From Atrichornis clamosus (taxonomy: Eukaryota > Chordata > Aves > Passeriformes > Menuridae): a stretch of DNA of 64,000 bases. This document shows, one piece after another, positions 28,342 through 41,330 of the stretch. The DNA is taken from assembly GCA_013400975.1 (NCBI GenBank), contig WBMZ01010295.1, forward strand, positions 42,123 to 106,122, written 5' to 3'. A program made the translations under genes and the position numbers. The notes under the pieces were generated by a model. The model searched no databases and was not told the origin of the DNA. It saw nothing but the letters and a program-made list of their open reading frames with translations. Numbering within the stretch: the stretch's first letter is position 1; each line of letters starts with the position of its first letter.

Positions 28342-28539
28342 CTCTACTTCACACGCATATTCCGATCCATCCAGGAGTGTCACTTTGCATTGCATATTTT
28401 TCGGTTTCTTGACGATCTTTAGAGGAGATTTGGAAAGTTTGCTAGATGAAGATTTTTGAGAGAGCTTGTCGTCCTCTAGCTGCTGATATTCCAACTGTTT
28501 TGCACTTGCAGCAGCAAACTCCTGTTCTTTCTCTGTGGC
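28342..28539 (-). CDS. EPB41L3: EPB41L3 coding exon 2: headpiece end and start of FERM (residues 79-144)
   Basis: A 198-base exon encoding exactly 66 codons, phase 0 at both ends, from ATEKEQEFAAA to GSEYACEVE. The acceptor is TTTATAG before 28539 and the donor is GAG|GTAAAT at 28341. Residues 93-126 (KQLEYQQLEDDKLSQKSSSS through LKIVKKPKN) are the basic, serine-rich linker strongly conserved in 4.1B. From about residue 127 (MQCKVTLLDGSEY) the FERM F1 ubiquitin-like lobe begins, with its first two strands. The exon is symmetric, so skipping it would keep the reading frame but remove the first F1 strand. Open reading past 28342 into the intron is not coding. Confidence 0.97.
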
Positions 28540-31500
28540 CTATAAAGAGAAAGAAAGATACTTTTTGAAGTGAGATAAATCAATCATGCCCCACAGCACA
28601 CTGTGCATGCTGCACACAAGCATTTAAGTGAGTCTTTTGTGGAGCTTGGACAAGAAAGCCCCTGATGCAGGAGAGAGTTCTTTACTGAAAAGATTTCCCA
28701 TACCCCTCCCAGCCCTCCCTTCTCACTCCAAAATGTACAGAATACCCATGAAGGAGGGGCTTGCATGAAAGTATTTTAAGGCTTCTCCTTTTTCCTTAAG
28801 TACAAAATCCCATTTGGACTTCCTGTACTTGCTCTTTTGGTGTGTTGGAAATACTAAGTAATTAGTAAATGTTCTGATGAACAGATATTCCTAAAGTTTT
28901 CTGATAGTACTTTGAAGTCCCCTACATATTAAATCATATGGTGCTTCCATGGTGTCATATGGAATAGAAAAATAGCATCAGGTTTGCACTACTTTTGCTG
29001 TCAGTGAGAAAACAGTCCCTGAATGAGGATTTCCCCCTAACAGTGTGAATTTGCAGGGGGATGCTGGCGTGCCTGGGAAAGTGAAAGGTTCCCCAAGCAC
29101 CCAAGCAATGGGTTAAAAAAGAGGATGGAAGCGAGGGGCCAAACAACCTTAATGTGCAGCTGGCTGGCTAATGGACAATAAGTACAGGATGAGAGGCTGA
29201 ATTTTGCTCTATGCTGATGCCCAGTAAGTCCCTAAAGCTGGAGAGAAGTAGGTGCTATTTGAAAGACAAATATACTGCAGGGGAAAGGGGCAAGAAGAAA
29301 CAACCATGGTTACTTTAGCTTGGGCTTATCTGAGGGTCAGGCCATTTGAAGTTACCGTGATGTAGCACAGCCCACAGTCGTCTCTATAGCACTAGATGAA
29401 AGCCAGAACAACTCTGCAGCATTTCACCCTTCCTAGCAACAGCACTGTGCTGCAGTCATTACCCTTCTCATCAGTTATATCCCTGATAGACTCCAAACAA
29501 AACCTCAACAGGAGTGCAGTAATACCTAAGCTAAAGTTTAAGTGAAATAAAAACATCTTTCCGTTATCTCACTACAAGGCAAAAAAACCCCCCACCCTCC
29601 CCTGCCTCTGAATTATTTCAGTATAATAAGCAACAAGCATTACTGGAAATATATTGTAAATTAATCCTCCAAGTCTGTTTGCATTCATTGTATATAATAA
29701 AGCTTCATGAGAATGGAGCAAATCCATCCAAAAGCTTTAATCTGCTTTGAGGCCAGAACAATGTTGCATCATATAATCTGAAAGAAGAGTGTACTGCTAA
29801 ATCACAGGGAACTGCCCCTGAGTGATTTCATAAAAACAAGCCACAAGTTTCCCCTCTGCCTTCAGGTGAATGAGAGGAAGGGGAATTTGGAGCTGGCTGC
29901 AATACCAACAGCGCCTGCTCTCACCAGAGCCCCAGCAAACTACAAAGAGGTGAGGCAAGACCCCACAGTCCTCCTGTCCCTGCAAGAGAGGACACAGCAA
30001 TGGGCTTCCCTGGGTGGGGAGACCAGAAGAATCTAAATCGACTGCATCCCCTGAGCCTTGGATTCTTCCCCCGGAGATCTTCCCCAGGAGCAGCCCAGCA
30101 CCAGCTGTGTCTTCCCTCACCTAGCTCCAGCACAAGAGGAATTTCTCCTTCCAGCGCTTGGACACCAGTTCTGTATCTGGGTGTCCAGGTCCTCGCATAC
30201 CTTGAAGACTGGCGGGAGATGAAGGCACGGCATATGTAAGTGGATCAGCTGCTTGCTGAGCATTTCACACTCACAGGGGCGGGGCTGAAGAGGGAGAATC
30301 CCCCTGGGCTCACCGCAGGGCTTGAGGCCAGCTACCCTTCTACCACATCCACAGCCAGCTGGCAAGGGGTCCAGCCTAGAGCACTGAGAAATGAACACTG
30401 AAGATGCCTCCTGCTTGGGCCTCTGTGCAGCACTGCACTGCTGCTGGTGGGCAGAGGGGCTCTCTGATGATTTCTGGATGTTTTGTCAAAAGAAGTCTGC
30501 CAGAAAAGGTGCATGCGCACATATGTGGGTGAAAAAGTAATTCTGGTGATGGGAGAAAAATGCACTGCCTTACCCAGTGGTTCATTACATTTCTCATGTG
30601 AGTCAGCACTCTGCTCTAACGAAAAACAACCAACACAAACCCCCAGATGCATGGAACTAATCTTTTTCAAGAAAACAGAAAAGCTGCTTGAAAAAAAAAA
30701 ATCCCTAATATCAAGGACACCTATTATCCATTTAAACCTTAGAATCATATTCAGCCTGCAAGCAATTTCTGTGAATCCCAATGGCCTAGTCATTATTTTC
30801 CTTCATAAGGACACTCAGTATCTTAAGACTACAGCAGAGTTTTGCTTATTTATAAATATTAAAAATATTATGGAGGCTATTTTATTTGTTAAGGTTCCCA
30901 TCTACATTAAGAGCAGGGGAATGTGTCTAGGTTAAAATCATACAAAAGATTTTCTTCTCATTTGTCTGGAGAACAAAACATGCCAAGAACTATTAGAGAA
31001 GATTCCCCCAAACTATGCTGACATGTTCAGGCATTGAGGTACTTTCAGGCTGTATTAAGTCTCTTCTTCCTAAAGAAACCTGACATCCTGGAATCTAGGA
31101 AAAAAAAATGGCCGATGAAAAACCCATGGACACAGTGAATTATTTTGTACTCTGCAAGCATAGCTTCATTTTCTCCTAAATTCTTCTCCAAGATAATTCT
31201 GCACCATATTTTTGCAGTTTCTGTGCTCTATTTTTGCAGTATTTTCAATGTCATGGACTAAATTCTAGTGCAGCAGAAGTTGCTTCAGGGTTTGCATTTT
31301 TTGAGAATAATCTGTTTCATTGATGACACAGTATGTTCAACCCCTTCTGAAGCTGGACCCACTCTCAAATGGAGCCTTTGGAGTCATGGGATTCAGCAGT
31401 AATGATCTTGGATGCTTTGCAGCTTCTCACTGGGGTATAAAGTGGTATTACTTGCACAACACTTTAATCCCATATGCTTATGGTAGTTGCTCAGAAATGC

Positions 31501-33270
31501 TGGTGCCCAACCCATGTGATGCCTTCTTCTCTTTTTCAAAGAGACAGGAAGGCAGGCAGATAGTAAGGTGGCATTATTACACCTGATAGGAAGGGCTCAT
31601 TTCTCCAATACCTGTTAATCTCAATATGAAAAGGTTCTTTGTCTTCACTAAAATGTTGGTGGTTTTTATGTGTATCAGATGACAAAAAAAGTCACTGCCA
31701 CGGATTGGCAACTTAAATCTTTTTTCCCAAGGTTCTCTCATATGAGCAAGAGCAAAAGTCAACTTCCTCACTGCAGTTACAGACAGCAAGAGAGAAAATG
31801 AGCTCCTTCAGTTTTTTGCTTTCTTAGTAACACTATTGCAAATAGCTTTGTCTCTTACTGCTGCATTTAAGTGGTTCTTTCCTATGGTACAGACATTTAA
31901 GCCTCTACGAAATAGACTGGGCCTATCACTGCACTTGGATTTGGCAGTCTGCTTTTACAGCACGGAGGTTTGGATTCAGTCCGGTGATCTCCGTGGGAGG
32001 GTGTTACATATCCCTTTCACTAGCTCAGTTCTCCTATCATGCCTTCTACCGAAACCAGCTCACTGGTGATCTTTGGGAAAGAAAGGGATAATGCAGCACA
32101 TGAGAGCAACTCACACCTCTAAACACAGATGGACAGGCTTGGTGTCTAAATTTGGTGGGGGGAGGTTGTGTGTGTGATTATTTTGGAGTTGGGCTTGTTT
32201 GTGATTAGGGCTTTTTTGTTGTTTATTTGTTTTACTTTTTTAAGATGAAAAGAAACTTGAAATGGAAAGATTATTGAAGATGTCTGAGAAAACATCTATA
32301 TAAATAATAATACTTATGCCTAGGACTGACAAAATTACACTTTTAATTAATTATCAGTTTATTCAACACTTTTCTCTTTTGGACAAGTAGCCTTGCTTCT
32401 TTTCCCCAAACTAACTACAGGCAATTTCTGATGTATTTGAGAGATCAAAATTGCTTCACCAGCACTGTCTGCGCCAACCAGGTAAAACAACAGGAGCCCA
32501 CTTCAAAGAGCCAGAAATTTTTAAAGGATGGAGAAGAGGAGGAATTAGACTGATTTACTGCACTCTCCAAAGGTAAATGTGATCAGATGAGGGTCATAAC
32601 CTTATGGAGCTAAGGGAAGTGATTTGCAGGTACCTCATTAATTGTGTGTCACTTACCCATGAAGAACAATGCCTGTTAATCCTATTGACTGGAAATTATT
32701 AACGGAGAGAAGAAAGCAGCTTCCACAAATTTAATAGGTGCAACAATGAACTAAATGGAAAAGCATGCAATAGCTCTTCTGAAACCTATTACATGAATAG
32801 TTCAAGTAATTGTAATGCAGCCTTTTCAAAACCACGAGAAACTTAAGGGACCACAGATTCTTCATGGCTCACACATCAGACAAGCAAGCATGAAATCAGT
32901 GTTCAGCAGGTGTCAAAAGAAATGAACTCTGAAAACATTTTCAGCTTCATGAAAACTGACACTGTTTGCTATGTAATGTAAATGCAAGGTCGAAGATGTT
33001 TCCTGCTTAGTTAATGAGACTGCCCTCATATTTAAGTACTGAAGGCAGAAATACCTGCCATGAATTTCAAAACATTCTGCATGAGAACTATTATTCTTTA
33101 AATGCAAAAGACGAACCAGCTGAGATCTACAGCATCCCATCAAACACCCTTCCATGCGTATCTGAATGTATATTTCCACTCCTAACGTGCCAGGCTCGTT
33201 ACTTCCCAGGAGCAGTGGCTGGGGACCCAGCCAGTTGTGTGCAGTGAGCGTGTGTGTGGGGCTGCCTTAC
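28540..33270 (-). other. EPB41L3: EPB41L3 intron 2
   Basis: Intron between the first two coding exons. No mobile element or RNA gene recognised. A small inverted repeat (CACGGAG ... CTCCGTG) lies at 31961-31995 and a GT/T-rich stretch at 32150-32235. Confidence 0.75.
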
Positions 33271-33504
33271 CTGCTCCTTTCTCACAGGCGTGCTGTGGGC
33301 TGCCACAGCCGAGAACTGCTCGAGCGCGTTTTGATGCTCTTCACTTGGCTGCTGCTCCTGCTCCTGCTGCTGCTGCTGGTCCTGTGGCTGCTGCTGCTGC
33401 TGGTCCTGAGGCTGAGTCTCTGCCGCCCCTTCCTGTGCAGGGCTCTCCTCCTGATCCTGCTCTTTATCCTTGGACTCGGAGTCTGATCCCGATTCTGTAG
33501 TCAT
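33271..33504 (-). CDS. EPB41L3: EPB41L3 coding exon 1: start codon and Q-rich headpiece (residues 1-78)
   Basis: Encodes residues 1-78, from MTTESGSDSES to STPVRKEQ. The exon runs from 33515 on the minus strand, after a pyrimidine-rich acceptor ending TTTTGCAG, with an 11-base leader. An in-frame TAA at 33513-33511 lies two codons before the ATG, and the context CCAACC-ATG has A at -3, so the start is secure for any transcript using this exon. The donor is CAG|GTAAGG at 33270, phase 0. The peptide is acidic and glutamine-rich, with a tandem QPQDQQQQQ unit (residues 31-47), and ends in the conserved ALEQF..AAHSTPVR block. It is the low-complexity, probably disordered headpiece before FERM. Its Q tract is longer than I recall in mammals. 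Confidence 0.95.
33349..33414 (-). repeat. EPB41L3: In-frame CAG/glutamine tandem repeat inside coding exon 1
   Basis: Codons for residues 31-52 form two copies of the unit QPQDQQQQQ (the second sharing its first Q with the preceding run) followed by EQEQQ, written mostly with CAG codons and GAC/GAG interruptions. On the plus strand it appears as CTG repeats. It keeps frame and codes within the disordered headpiece, so length change is probably tolerated. Confidence 0.9.
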
Positions 33505-33515
33505 GGTTGGTTATT
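33505..33515 (-). other. EPB41L3: 5'UTR segment with upstream in-frame stop
   Basis: Eleven bases between the acceptor and the ATG. TAA at 33513-33511 is in frame with the start codon, closing the frame two codons upstream and excluding an N-terminal extension from a spliced leader exon. Confidence 0.9.
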
Positions 33516-34012
33516 CTGCAAAACAGGGTGAGCAGACCAACTGAGTGCAATCTCATAGCTGTGGGTTTGTAAGCTAGGCATACAAAATGAGGAAAGATCA
33601 GAAAGTTTTAGTCTTAATATCCTCAGCCTTTAAAACTTAAGTGGCTATCACACTGTCCCAACCAGGATCCCTAGGAAAGCTTCCCTGGTGAAAAAGACCA
33701 GGTCTAAATGCATCCATACTCTAGGGGAGAGCGTGTTGCCAAAAAATCTTACTCTACATAGTAATACACAGACATTACAGGACTTCAAGTTAAATACAGA
33801 ATACAGAGTTCATAATTCATAAAGGGAGAGTAACACATTAGGCCTTAAATCTAACCCAACTCACTGGAGTTTGAGTTTCTAAACCATGTGAAAACTTTTG
33901 AAACATTAAATCTTTTATTCTTTACATTGAAACCAACAGGGCTTGAGCTCCTCAATACCTGCATTCCCTTCTGGAAATGTACTCAAGTACTTTTGATGCT
34001 TCCAGGAAATAT

Positions 34013-34080
34013 ATTAATGGTTGAATTAGACGGTCTTAGAAGTCTTTTCCAACATAAAGGATTCAATAATTCTGTATATA
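34013..34080 (+). mobile_element. Short, old CR1 3'-end fragment
   Basis: ATGGTTGAATTAGACGGTCT, TAGAAGTCTTTTCCAACATA and the decayed ATTC-type tail follow the end of CR1 3'UTRs. Only about 70 bases remain, so it is an old remnant. Confidence 0.75.
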
Positions 34081-37000
34081 CTAGAAACATCTGAAATGGG
34101 ACCATCAACATCAGTGCAAACATACAAGTGCACTTAAGCCCAGTTCTGTCCTTCCCACTTGAATTAATCTACACTTCTGTAATTTCTTTCTGAGTGCTAG
34201 AGCATCCAAAAGAAAATATAAATACTCCCATTACATCATTCTAAGTGTTGGACTTAAAATTAAGTGAATACAACTTTCCTTGAATGTGAAAAGCTTATGT
34301 TTGCACTTAACTTTGTCCAGTACTAAATCAAAATGAAAATATTAGCAATACTCATTCTAAATCTTGTTTCAATTTAATAGTTTTGTTACAAATATGTGAT
34401 TGGCACCCAATTCTCAAACTAAATACAAGAAAAATCCAACTTGTAAAGAATACTGTGATTTTGTATCGAAACAAGGATTTGAAAAAGCACACTCTGTGTC
34501 AGTTCAACATTTATGTTTGTTACTCATATGTTCTCAGACCTCACAAACTTATTCTTGAGCATTTTGCTTCTAAGCAACTTGAAGGCAAACCAGTCTGCTG
34601 CAATCTATTTCTGTTAGTCATCAGGACGTGATTTCTTTAACCTGGTAACCATAGCTACTGTGTAATTATAGGTGCTTCCACAACATATACATCTGCTAAT
34701 TCATCTGCTAGGAAGTCACTATCAACTCGTAGCATACACTACAATGTTTACTAGTAGAAGCAAGATTATTATACATCATAAGAAAAGTACAAACCTTTTT
34801 CTTTTTTCACTTAAATGTTTGATAAGCTAAATTGCTTGACAGAAAATGTTTTAAATGAGGCCAATTACTATTTTCAAACTCACTTGTGTATTCTGTGCTT
34901 TCAAGGCTAAGCTCTCCAGTGAATACATGTCTCTAGAGCAAAGCAAGTCACAGCATTCAGCCCGTGCTCAGCTCCTGCACTGTGTGTGAGGACAGGGGTG
35001 GATGTTCCCACCCCCTGCAAGCCAAAACAGCACAAGAGAGAAGCAGAACTAGAAAGCATACATGGCAGATTTATGCTTCAGGCTGCATTTTCCAAGTACT
35101 AACATGTGACACACTGGTTTAGGAATACATCGTAAATTTCTACACTCAAACTGGCACAACTGCATAAAAAAATACCTTTTGAAATGTATTATTTAACAAA
35201 CTGCCTTTAGCATCTACAAAAAGCAATAATTAATCTGGGTCTTAAAATGTGACAGTCAGAAAGGCTGTCTTCAGCTGTCCACATCTGAGGTGGTCACTTT
35301 AAATGCAGACGAGAAAAACAGACGTTTCAGAGAGCGATTCATCTGACCTATTTTAAATTCCTGCTTTAAGCTGAGACAAATCACATCCTAGAGCGACTTC
35401 GACTTGCTATGAAGGAAACCTAAGCAAGTTCCTCCACTGATACAAACCCATCCTCCATGTTCAATTCTCTTAAGCTACTCTTTTCTGTATGCTGTAAACA
35501 TTAAATTGCAGAATAATGTTAATCCCTCAGAGTTTTGGTTTGCCCATCTGTCAAATCAATGTTAAATGAACTATTCTTCATCTAATACTTACTATGGTTG
35601 CCTTGCTTAAAAAGCAGCCAGATCTCCACAAATGTCTCAAGTTTCCCCTGCCACCACATCTTCTCCAAGTGTATGAAGATATGAAATGCAAATTAATCAA
35701 ATAATCATTTCAATAAACACAAACTATGTATTTGATTTTCTTTTCCAGAAGCTATGAATTAGGAAGTAACAAAAACCTAACTTCCAGCTACAAGAATCAT
35801 TGCCCAAACAATGCCAAAGAGCATCTCTGACTAATACCAAGTATAATGCATGTAAGTTGTAGTACTGGTTTTTTTCCCCTTCGCGATAGGAGTTAGAGCA
35901 TTGAAAATAAAAAGTAACTATCATACTTGCTGTCAATACTGTCAGTTAATACAAATCAAAAGTCTGTCTTCCTTCAGCTGCCATCACCATGCCTCTGGAA
36001 GCTCATCTTTGCACCCTGTATCACTTCTTTCCTAATGGACATTCCTATCCTGGCTGTTTGCAAGCACAGAAACACAGCAATTTAAATTAGCCCCATAAAC
36101 CACAACTTCACATTGCACGACTTGAAAACAAGTTTTACTTTTTCTACCAGTTATAATTTTGAATCTCAGGGAACAACAAATGTGGTTCTTATATTCTTCT
36201 GGAACATTCCTGCATGAAGCGTAGGAACAATATGAGTTACTCTCTAGGACTGGTTTTCTCTCCAGTTCCATGAGTTCTTGCTGGCTTTAAGAGTGTTTTA
36301 CTAGAAAACTTTGTGTGCATTATCGAATCTTTTAGTGTAAAATATTTCCTGGATACAATATTACTGTCATTAGTCAGACAGCAGATGGATTTAATTAACC
36401 CAAGGTTACCCATTACCAAATGTCTTTATTTCCCCAAGCATACAACATGTTTAACAACAAATACTGAGGACAAAATACTATTCATTTCACACTGTTATCT
36501 TACAGGTGTAAACAGAAGCAAAGCAAACACATCGTGAATCCAATTTCTTAGAAAATCCTCAGATGACAGTATTGTTAAGATTTATCTCATTCCATCTAGT
36601 GCAGGTTGAAAATAACTAAATTACCAGGCAGAAAACAACCTTCCCCTCTCAGTGTAAACCAATAAGTAGTTTTGCCTTCCTCAGCAAACAGCTGCTTATC
36701 CACATGAATCCTGACAGCATTTCATTTGTTATAAGTAGCACAATCCTCCTAGGAAGAGGTAATTCCACTTATTAAAAGAAATAACAGTAATCTTAAGAAA
36801 TTTACCAACATAAATATTACTCTACCTTTGTTCGTATGCAGCAAACCTGACAGAATAGCTAGTGGTGCCTAAACATTTATCAAACATGCAGCTGACTGAG
36901 AATTTTTTATTCTTATTTGATTAGTTTATTTACTATACCTGGCGATGTACCAGAACCATGACTTCTAATGTGAATTTCAGTACAGGAAGAAATCACTCAA

Positions 37001-39639
37001 GTTCCTTAAACTTTTTCTGTTGCCAGCACAGCCTCCATATGAAATTCCCCTTTCCAGCAAACAGAAAACAAACCAATGAAAAGAAATTGGGAGCACTACC
37101 TTATACAAATGAGGTAATACTATGCAAGCCAGATGTGCTCTTGGATAGCTCAGTTTTGGCTTACAACCCAGTATTCAGAGATTCCAAAAGATTAGCTGAG
37201 TCCAAATTTAACACAGATGCTGCTCATACTGGATAGTCTAAGGCTAAAGTAAATTTGGCTACAGAATTCAATCAGAATGAAAATCAAGTCTTTTGATTAA
37301 AGGGGAGTGGGGGGGGAAGCCTAAAACTAGCTTATTTTAATGTACTACTAAAAACTTTAGTTAAAAATGTATGTAGTTTCAGCAGTGTAAATTTTTAAAA
37401 TGTGTTTGAGTGCTGCTGATGAACAGGTAAGGCGATATAAATATTAATATACTAACGAAGTATTAAAACAACTTCAAAAAAACAGCATGGCATTTTATAA
37501 TAATTATTAGATCAAATCACAGAAAATAAATCTTTTCCTACCCTTAAACTTCAAGAAGATATTACATAAGGATTACAAAACCTGCAAACCTCTTGCACAA
37601 AAACTCTACATCCTAAAACCTTACAGCACACCTGTGCCTTCTTTCCTTCAACTATCAACCTATTGCAGCTTGGGAGATGCCCATTTCCACTATGAATTAC
37701 TTACTATAGACTTAAAGTACATAATTTCCTTTTTTTCCGTAAGGGAACCAAAACCATCCTGGCCTCTGTGTCACCTGGTCCCCTCCAGCAAGTGACAGTC
37801 CCAATCCACTGTATACATTCACACATTAAAAAACTTATTTGACACTCTACCTTCCTCTGATGGCACAGACCTTCTGGGTTGCATCTACAGAGCAACAAAA
37901 TTCACAGCTAAGTGACATCAGAGTCCACAGTTTAATTAACACAGCAATCATTAATAAACCTTTATTTATATATAAATACATGCTAGTGAAAATATCTGCT
38001 ATATTAAGCAAACTGAAATCACATTAGACAAGAAATTGCAAATTAATTCCAAATAAATTGTGATGTAATGAGAAAACAAAATTGAACCAAGTATAATTAA
38101 ATGAACTATACATAGCCACTAACTATTTCCTGTAACGCACAGATTAATGATTTACATTTAAATGCTTCTTTGATCTAATTAATTCTCTTTGTGGAAAGTT
38201 CTCCTATAATTACAGTAATTTTTTAAGATTGTTATAAATCTTTGCAAAGGTCCAAATTTGGAAGTTATGTAACAAAATAATGATTCCATACTTCAAAAAT
38301 AATGTTCTGCATAATGAGAGACATATTTATCCAATAACGATGAGATGCTGATGAGAAGAGCATATGGAGAACAATATTGCTGCAGTGAGCAGTGACAGAA
38401 ATGCCAATATATGTTTCAAGAAAAGAATACACACCAGAACGCCGACTTCTAAGCTTGAAATATAAACTGTTTTCATCAAACTGCCTGAAGTCTCAGCTCA
38501 CTTCATTCCAGTTGGGTTTCTTTTTAGGAAAACAACCATTTTCTGTTGATCCTCTGTAATGAGGGTGAGTTTTGCTCTGATGTGCAGAAGGCACCCAAGC
38601 CACAAGCACCTGGCACAAGATCCCAGGAGTTAAAACCAGCTCTTTCTTTACTCATCACCATCCTTCAGTGCCAGCAGCAACTGGAAGCCTCAGAGGAGGC
38701 ATCTCCCTGGCATTACAGTTACTTCAGGGGAGATCAGCAAGGCAAAACAACACGGAGATGTATCCTGAATGGACATGGGAGGGAAACAAGGCCAAAACGG
38801 GCTACTGGATGCCCCCTCCTAATCCCATGCTCTGTCACCTCTCTCATACCAGCACCAGTGTGACTTTGGGGGCCTGGTGGTTTAGCTGGGAGGGCTGAAC
38901 CAGGATGGGGAGGGGCAAGGAGCCTCCCTCCTTTGGGCACTAGTGGGTACCCCATCTGTCTGATATGGTTGTCAGGCTCTAGCCCAGCAAGTGCAGCCCT
39001 TATACTTCAACAAACAAACAGACCAGCTGTACTGAGAGTTTAGCACTGCACCTTAAATGTACACACACAGGCATAAGCCCATTAGAGTCAGCATATAAAA
39101 CACCCCAAAAAACACAGGAAGTCAAAAAAGTAGTAACAAAAGAGATAAGAGGAAAACCAATGGAAAAAGGTGTTAAGCATCCAGATGAGCTGCCATCATG
39201 CCAGCAGAGAGTGCTCCAGGTTAAATGATTCAACAGATGTGGTGGCATGAGACATGGACCTGAGCACAGATGCAGGAGGGAGACTGCAGGGAGGGCAGGG
39301 AGGTGTTATTCAGCAATAACAGAAAAGGCTGGTTGAAGGTGTTGCAAGATACAGCATGAGTTAAAAGATTTGTTTGGCCTTTTAGGAAGGTGCACGATAC
39401 AGATGTCCTTAAAGTTTCTTGATGAAGATGAAAGAAGGAAAAGCAGAAGGCAACATCTAAGGAGGAGTCATGTAATCTGGAGGAGATGGAGGAGACACCC
39501 TAAAACCACCAGACACACCTTCCAAAGGGGACAAAAAGGGGGCTGCAGATGTGAGTTACCCATCAGGAACCAAAACTCCATCATCCCAGGCACACATGCA
39601 GCTCTTTGGTGGCACCATCACCCAATGAAAATACAGCTG

Positions 39640-41330
39640 AGCGTTTCTGGAGAAACACTTCACCTAGCAAGGCTGGGCACAGAAAGTGTCAGAAGCTTTG
39701 AAAGGATCTGGGAAAGGGGGGAATATGTCAAAAAGGGATTGTACACCAAAGCAGAACCAAGGACACATAACTCAGGGATGAACGTAACAGAGGAAATGAA
39801 GACTAGGATGCAAAGTGACTTAAAATTAACGAAGAGATGTGGCAAACAAGAAAAAGAGAGTCTATAAATACATTAGAAGGAAGACAAGGTCTGTTACAAA
39901 AGAGGCTGAGAAGGGCTGAATTCTTCAGTGCCTCATTTCACAGCAGCTAGCTGGCATCAGATAATGGAGGCATATTTCACTTGACTCACAGGATTTGCAA
40001 GAACAGGTTGGATGGAGTAAGGAAAGAACAGAGCAAACACATCAGTCAGCCAGGTGCTTTCAAGTCAGGAGCCACTGGAAATGTCCCTACAGTGCTTGGG
40101 GAACCACCATCAATCATCTTTAAATCATTAACCACTGCCATGCAGATGCCAGAGAGGCCAGGTAAGGTCTAAAAGAAATGAAAAGACCAAACACAGCACC
40201 CGATCTTACAAAGGAAAATGGGAACAGAAAAGCCAGAAATTACAGTGTACTTTTAATACCAAAGTTACTGGAGCACACTGCTAAAGGATTTCTAATCCTG
40301 TAAAAATAATGAGAGTAGGAACAAAACACAACAAACAGCCAACGTGAATGTATCAAAAAGTCATGTCAAACTGGAGTAATGTCTCTTTCACTCTTTCTGA
40401 CAGGGCATCTGTCCCAGCTGATAAAAAGGAAGCAGAGTAGTACCGGTGACAGAGCCTATCTTTAGAAAGGCTTTTAAAACAGCCCCACAAGACTTTTTCA
40501 TGAGTGAACTACAGAAACACTTTACATTATTACAAGAAAAAAAAAAGCAGGGGAGGGGAAGGTGTACAAGTGATCAAAAACCCCCAAACCCTAACCTACA
40601 AAGCTATCAACAGCATGATGACAACCTGTGAAAACTTATTGATTTGGGGAATCACAGTCATTTGAGGATCAGTAGAGGATGGGAGAGTGCCTGATCCATG
40701 CTTAATATCACACTGGGGAGGTTGGGATAAGCCACTGGCATCTCACCTGAATTAAAGAAAAAAACCATGTATGTGTTGAATCTGACTACATTCCCATAAG
40801 GGTAATGGCAGCAGGAGTGGGGGCCTCAGAAGTGAAAAGTGATGAGGAAGATATGGGTTAGACAGCAGGAACAAAGCAGCATAAGGGTCTAAGTCATACA
40901 CTAAGTAAGACGAATTTCTGCAGGACATAATGCTGGAGCTGTTCTGTCTTCTGCAGCACCAGGGAGAAGGACACAGCATACTGTATTTCAGTTTTGGATG
41001 TATATTTTTTTGCAAAATATGCATTAAAGAGTGTCAAGGAGGGAATAGGAAGAACAATAGCATATTTAGAAAATGTGACCAGTGGAAAAACATTTAAGGA
41101 GCTGGATTTGTTCACTCTGGGAAAGGGAATAGAAAGAGGGGCTGATAAGAGCCTTGCAATACATCCAAGCTTCTTGCAGACAGAAAGTAATCAAGCATTT
41201 GCTAACAGTGGAGCAAGAACTTGATTGGCACCAAGTGGGATTTAGAGTAGACAGCATATCAACTATAGTGACAGTCAAGAAGAGGTTATCTATAGCTGTG
41301 TGGAGTCATCACAGGACACATACACTGATA
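39640..41330 (+). mobile_element. Ancient CR1-like LINE relic with reverse-transcriptase remnants
   Basis: In order on the plus strand and in shifting frames, short matches to a CR1-clade ORF2 protein can be read: YKYIRR near 39867; AEFFSASF near 39918; a poly-phase KGKxEQKxPEIT-like 'NYRP' region at 40210-40260; GxIKKSCQT near 40355; AFKTAPQDFFMSEL at 40470-40511 (family AFDTVPHDILxSKL); KELDLFTLGKGIERG at 41090-41140 (family RELGLFSLEKRRLRG); then GTGGGATTTAGAGTAGACAG and a GTGGAGTCATCAC piece near 41300. Many stops, shifts and deletions break it. It is a dead, much older copy than the CR1 tails elsewhere. Boundaries are approximate. Confidence 0.65.
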
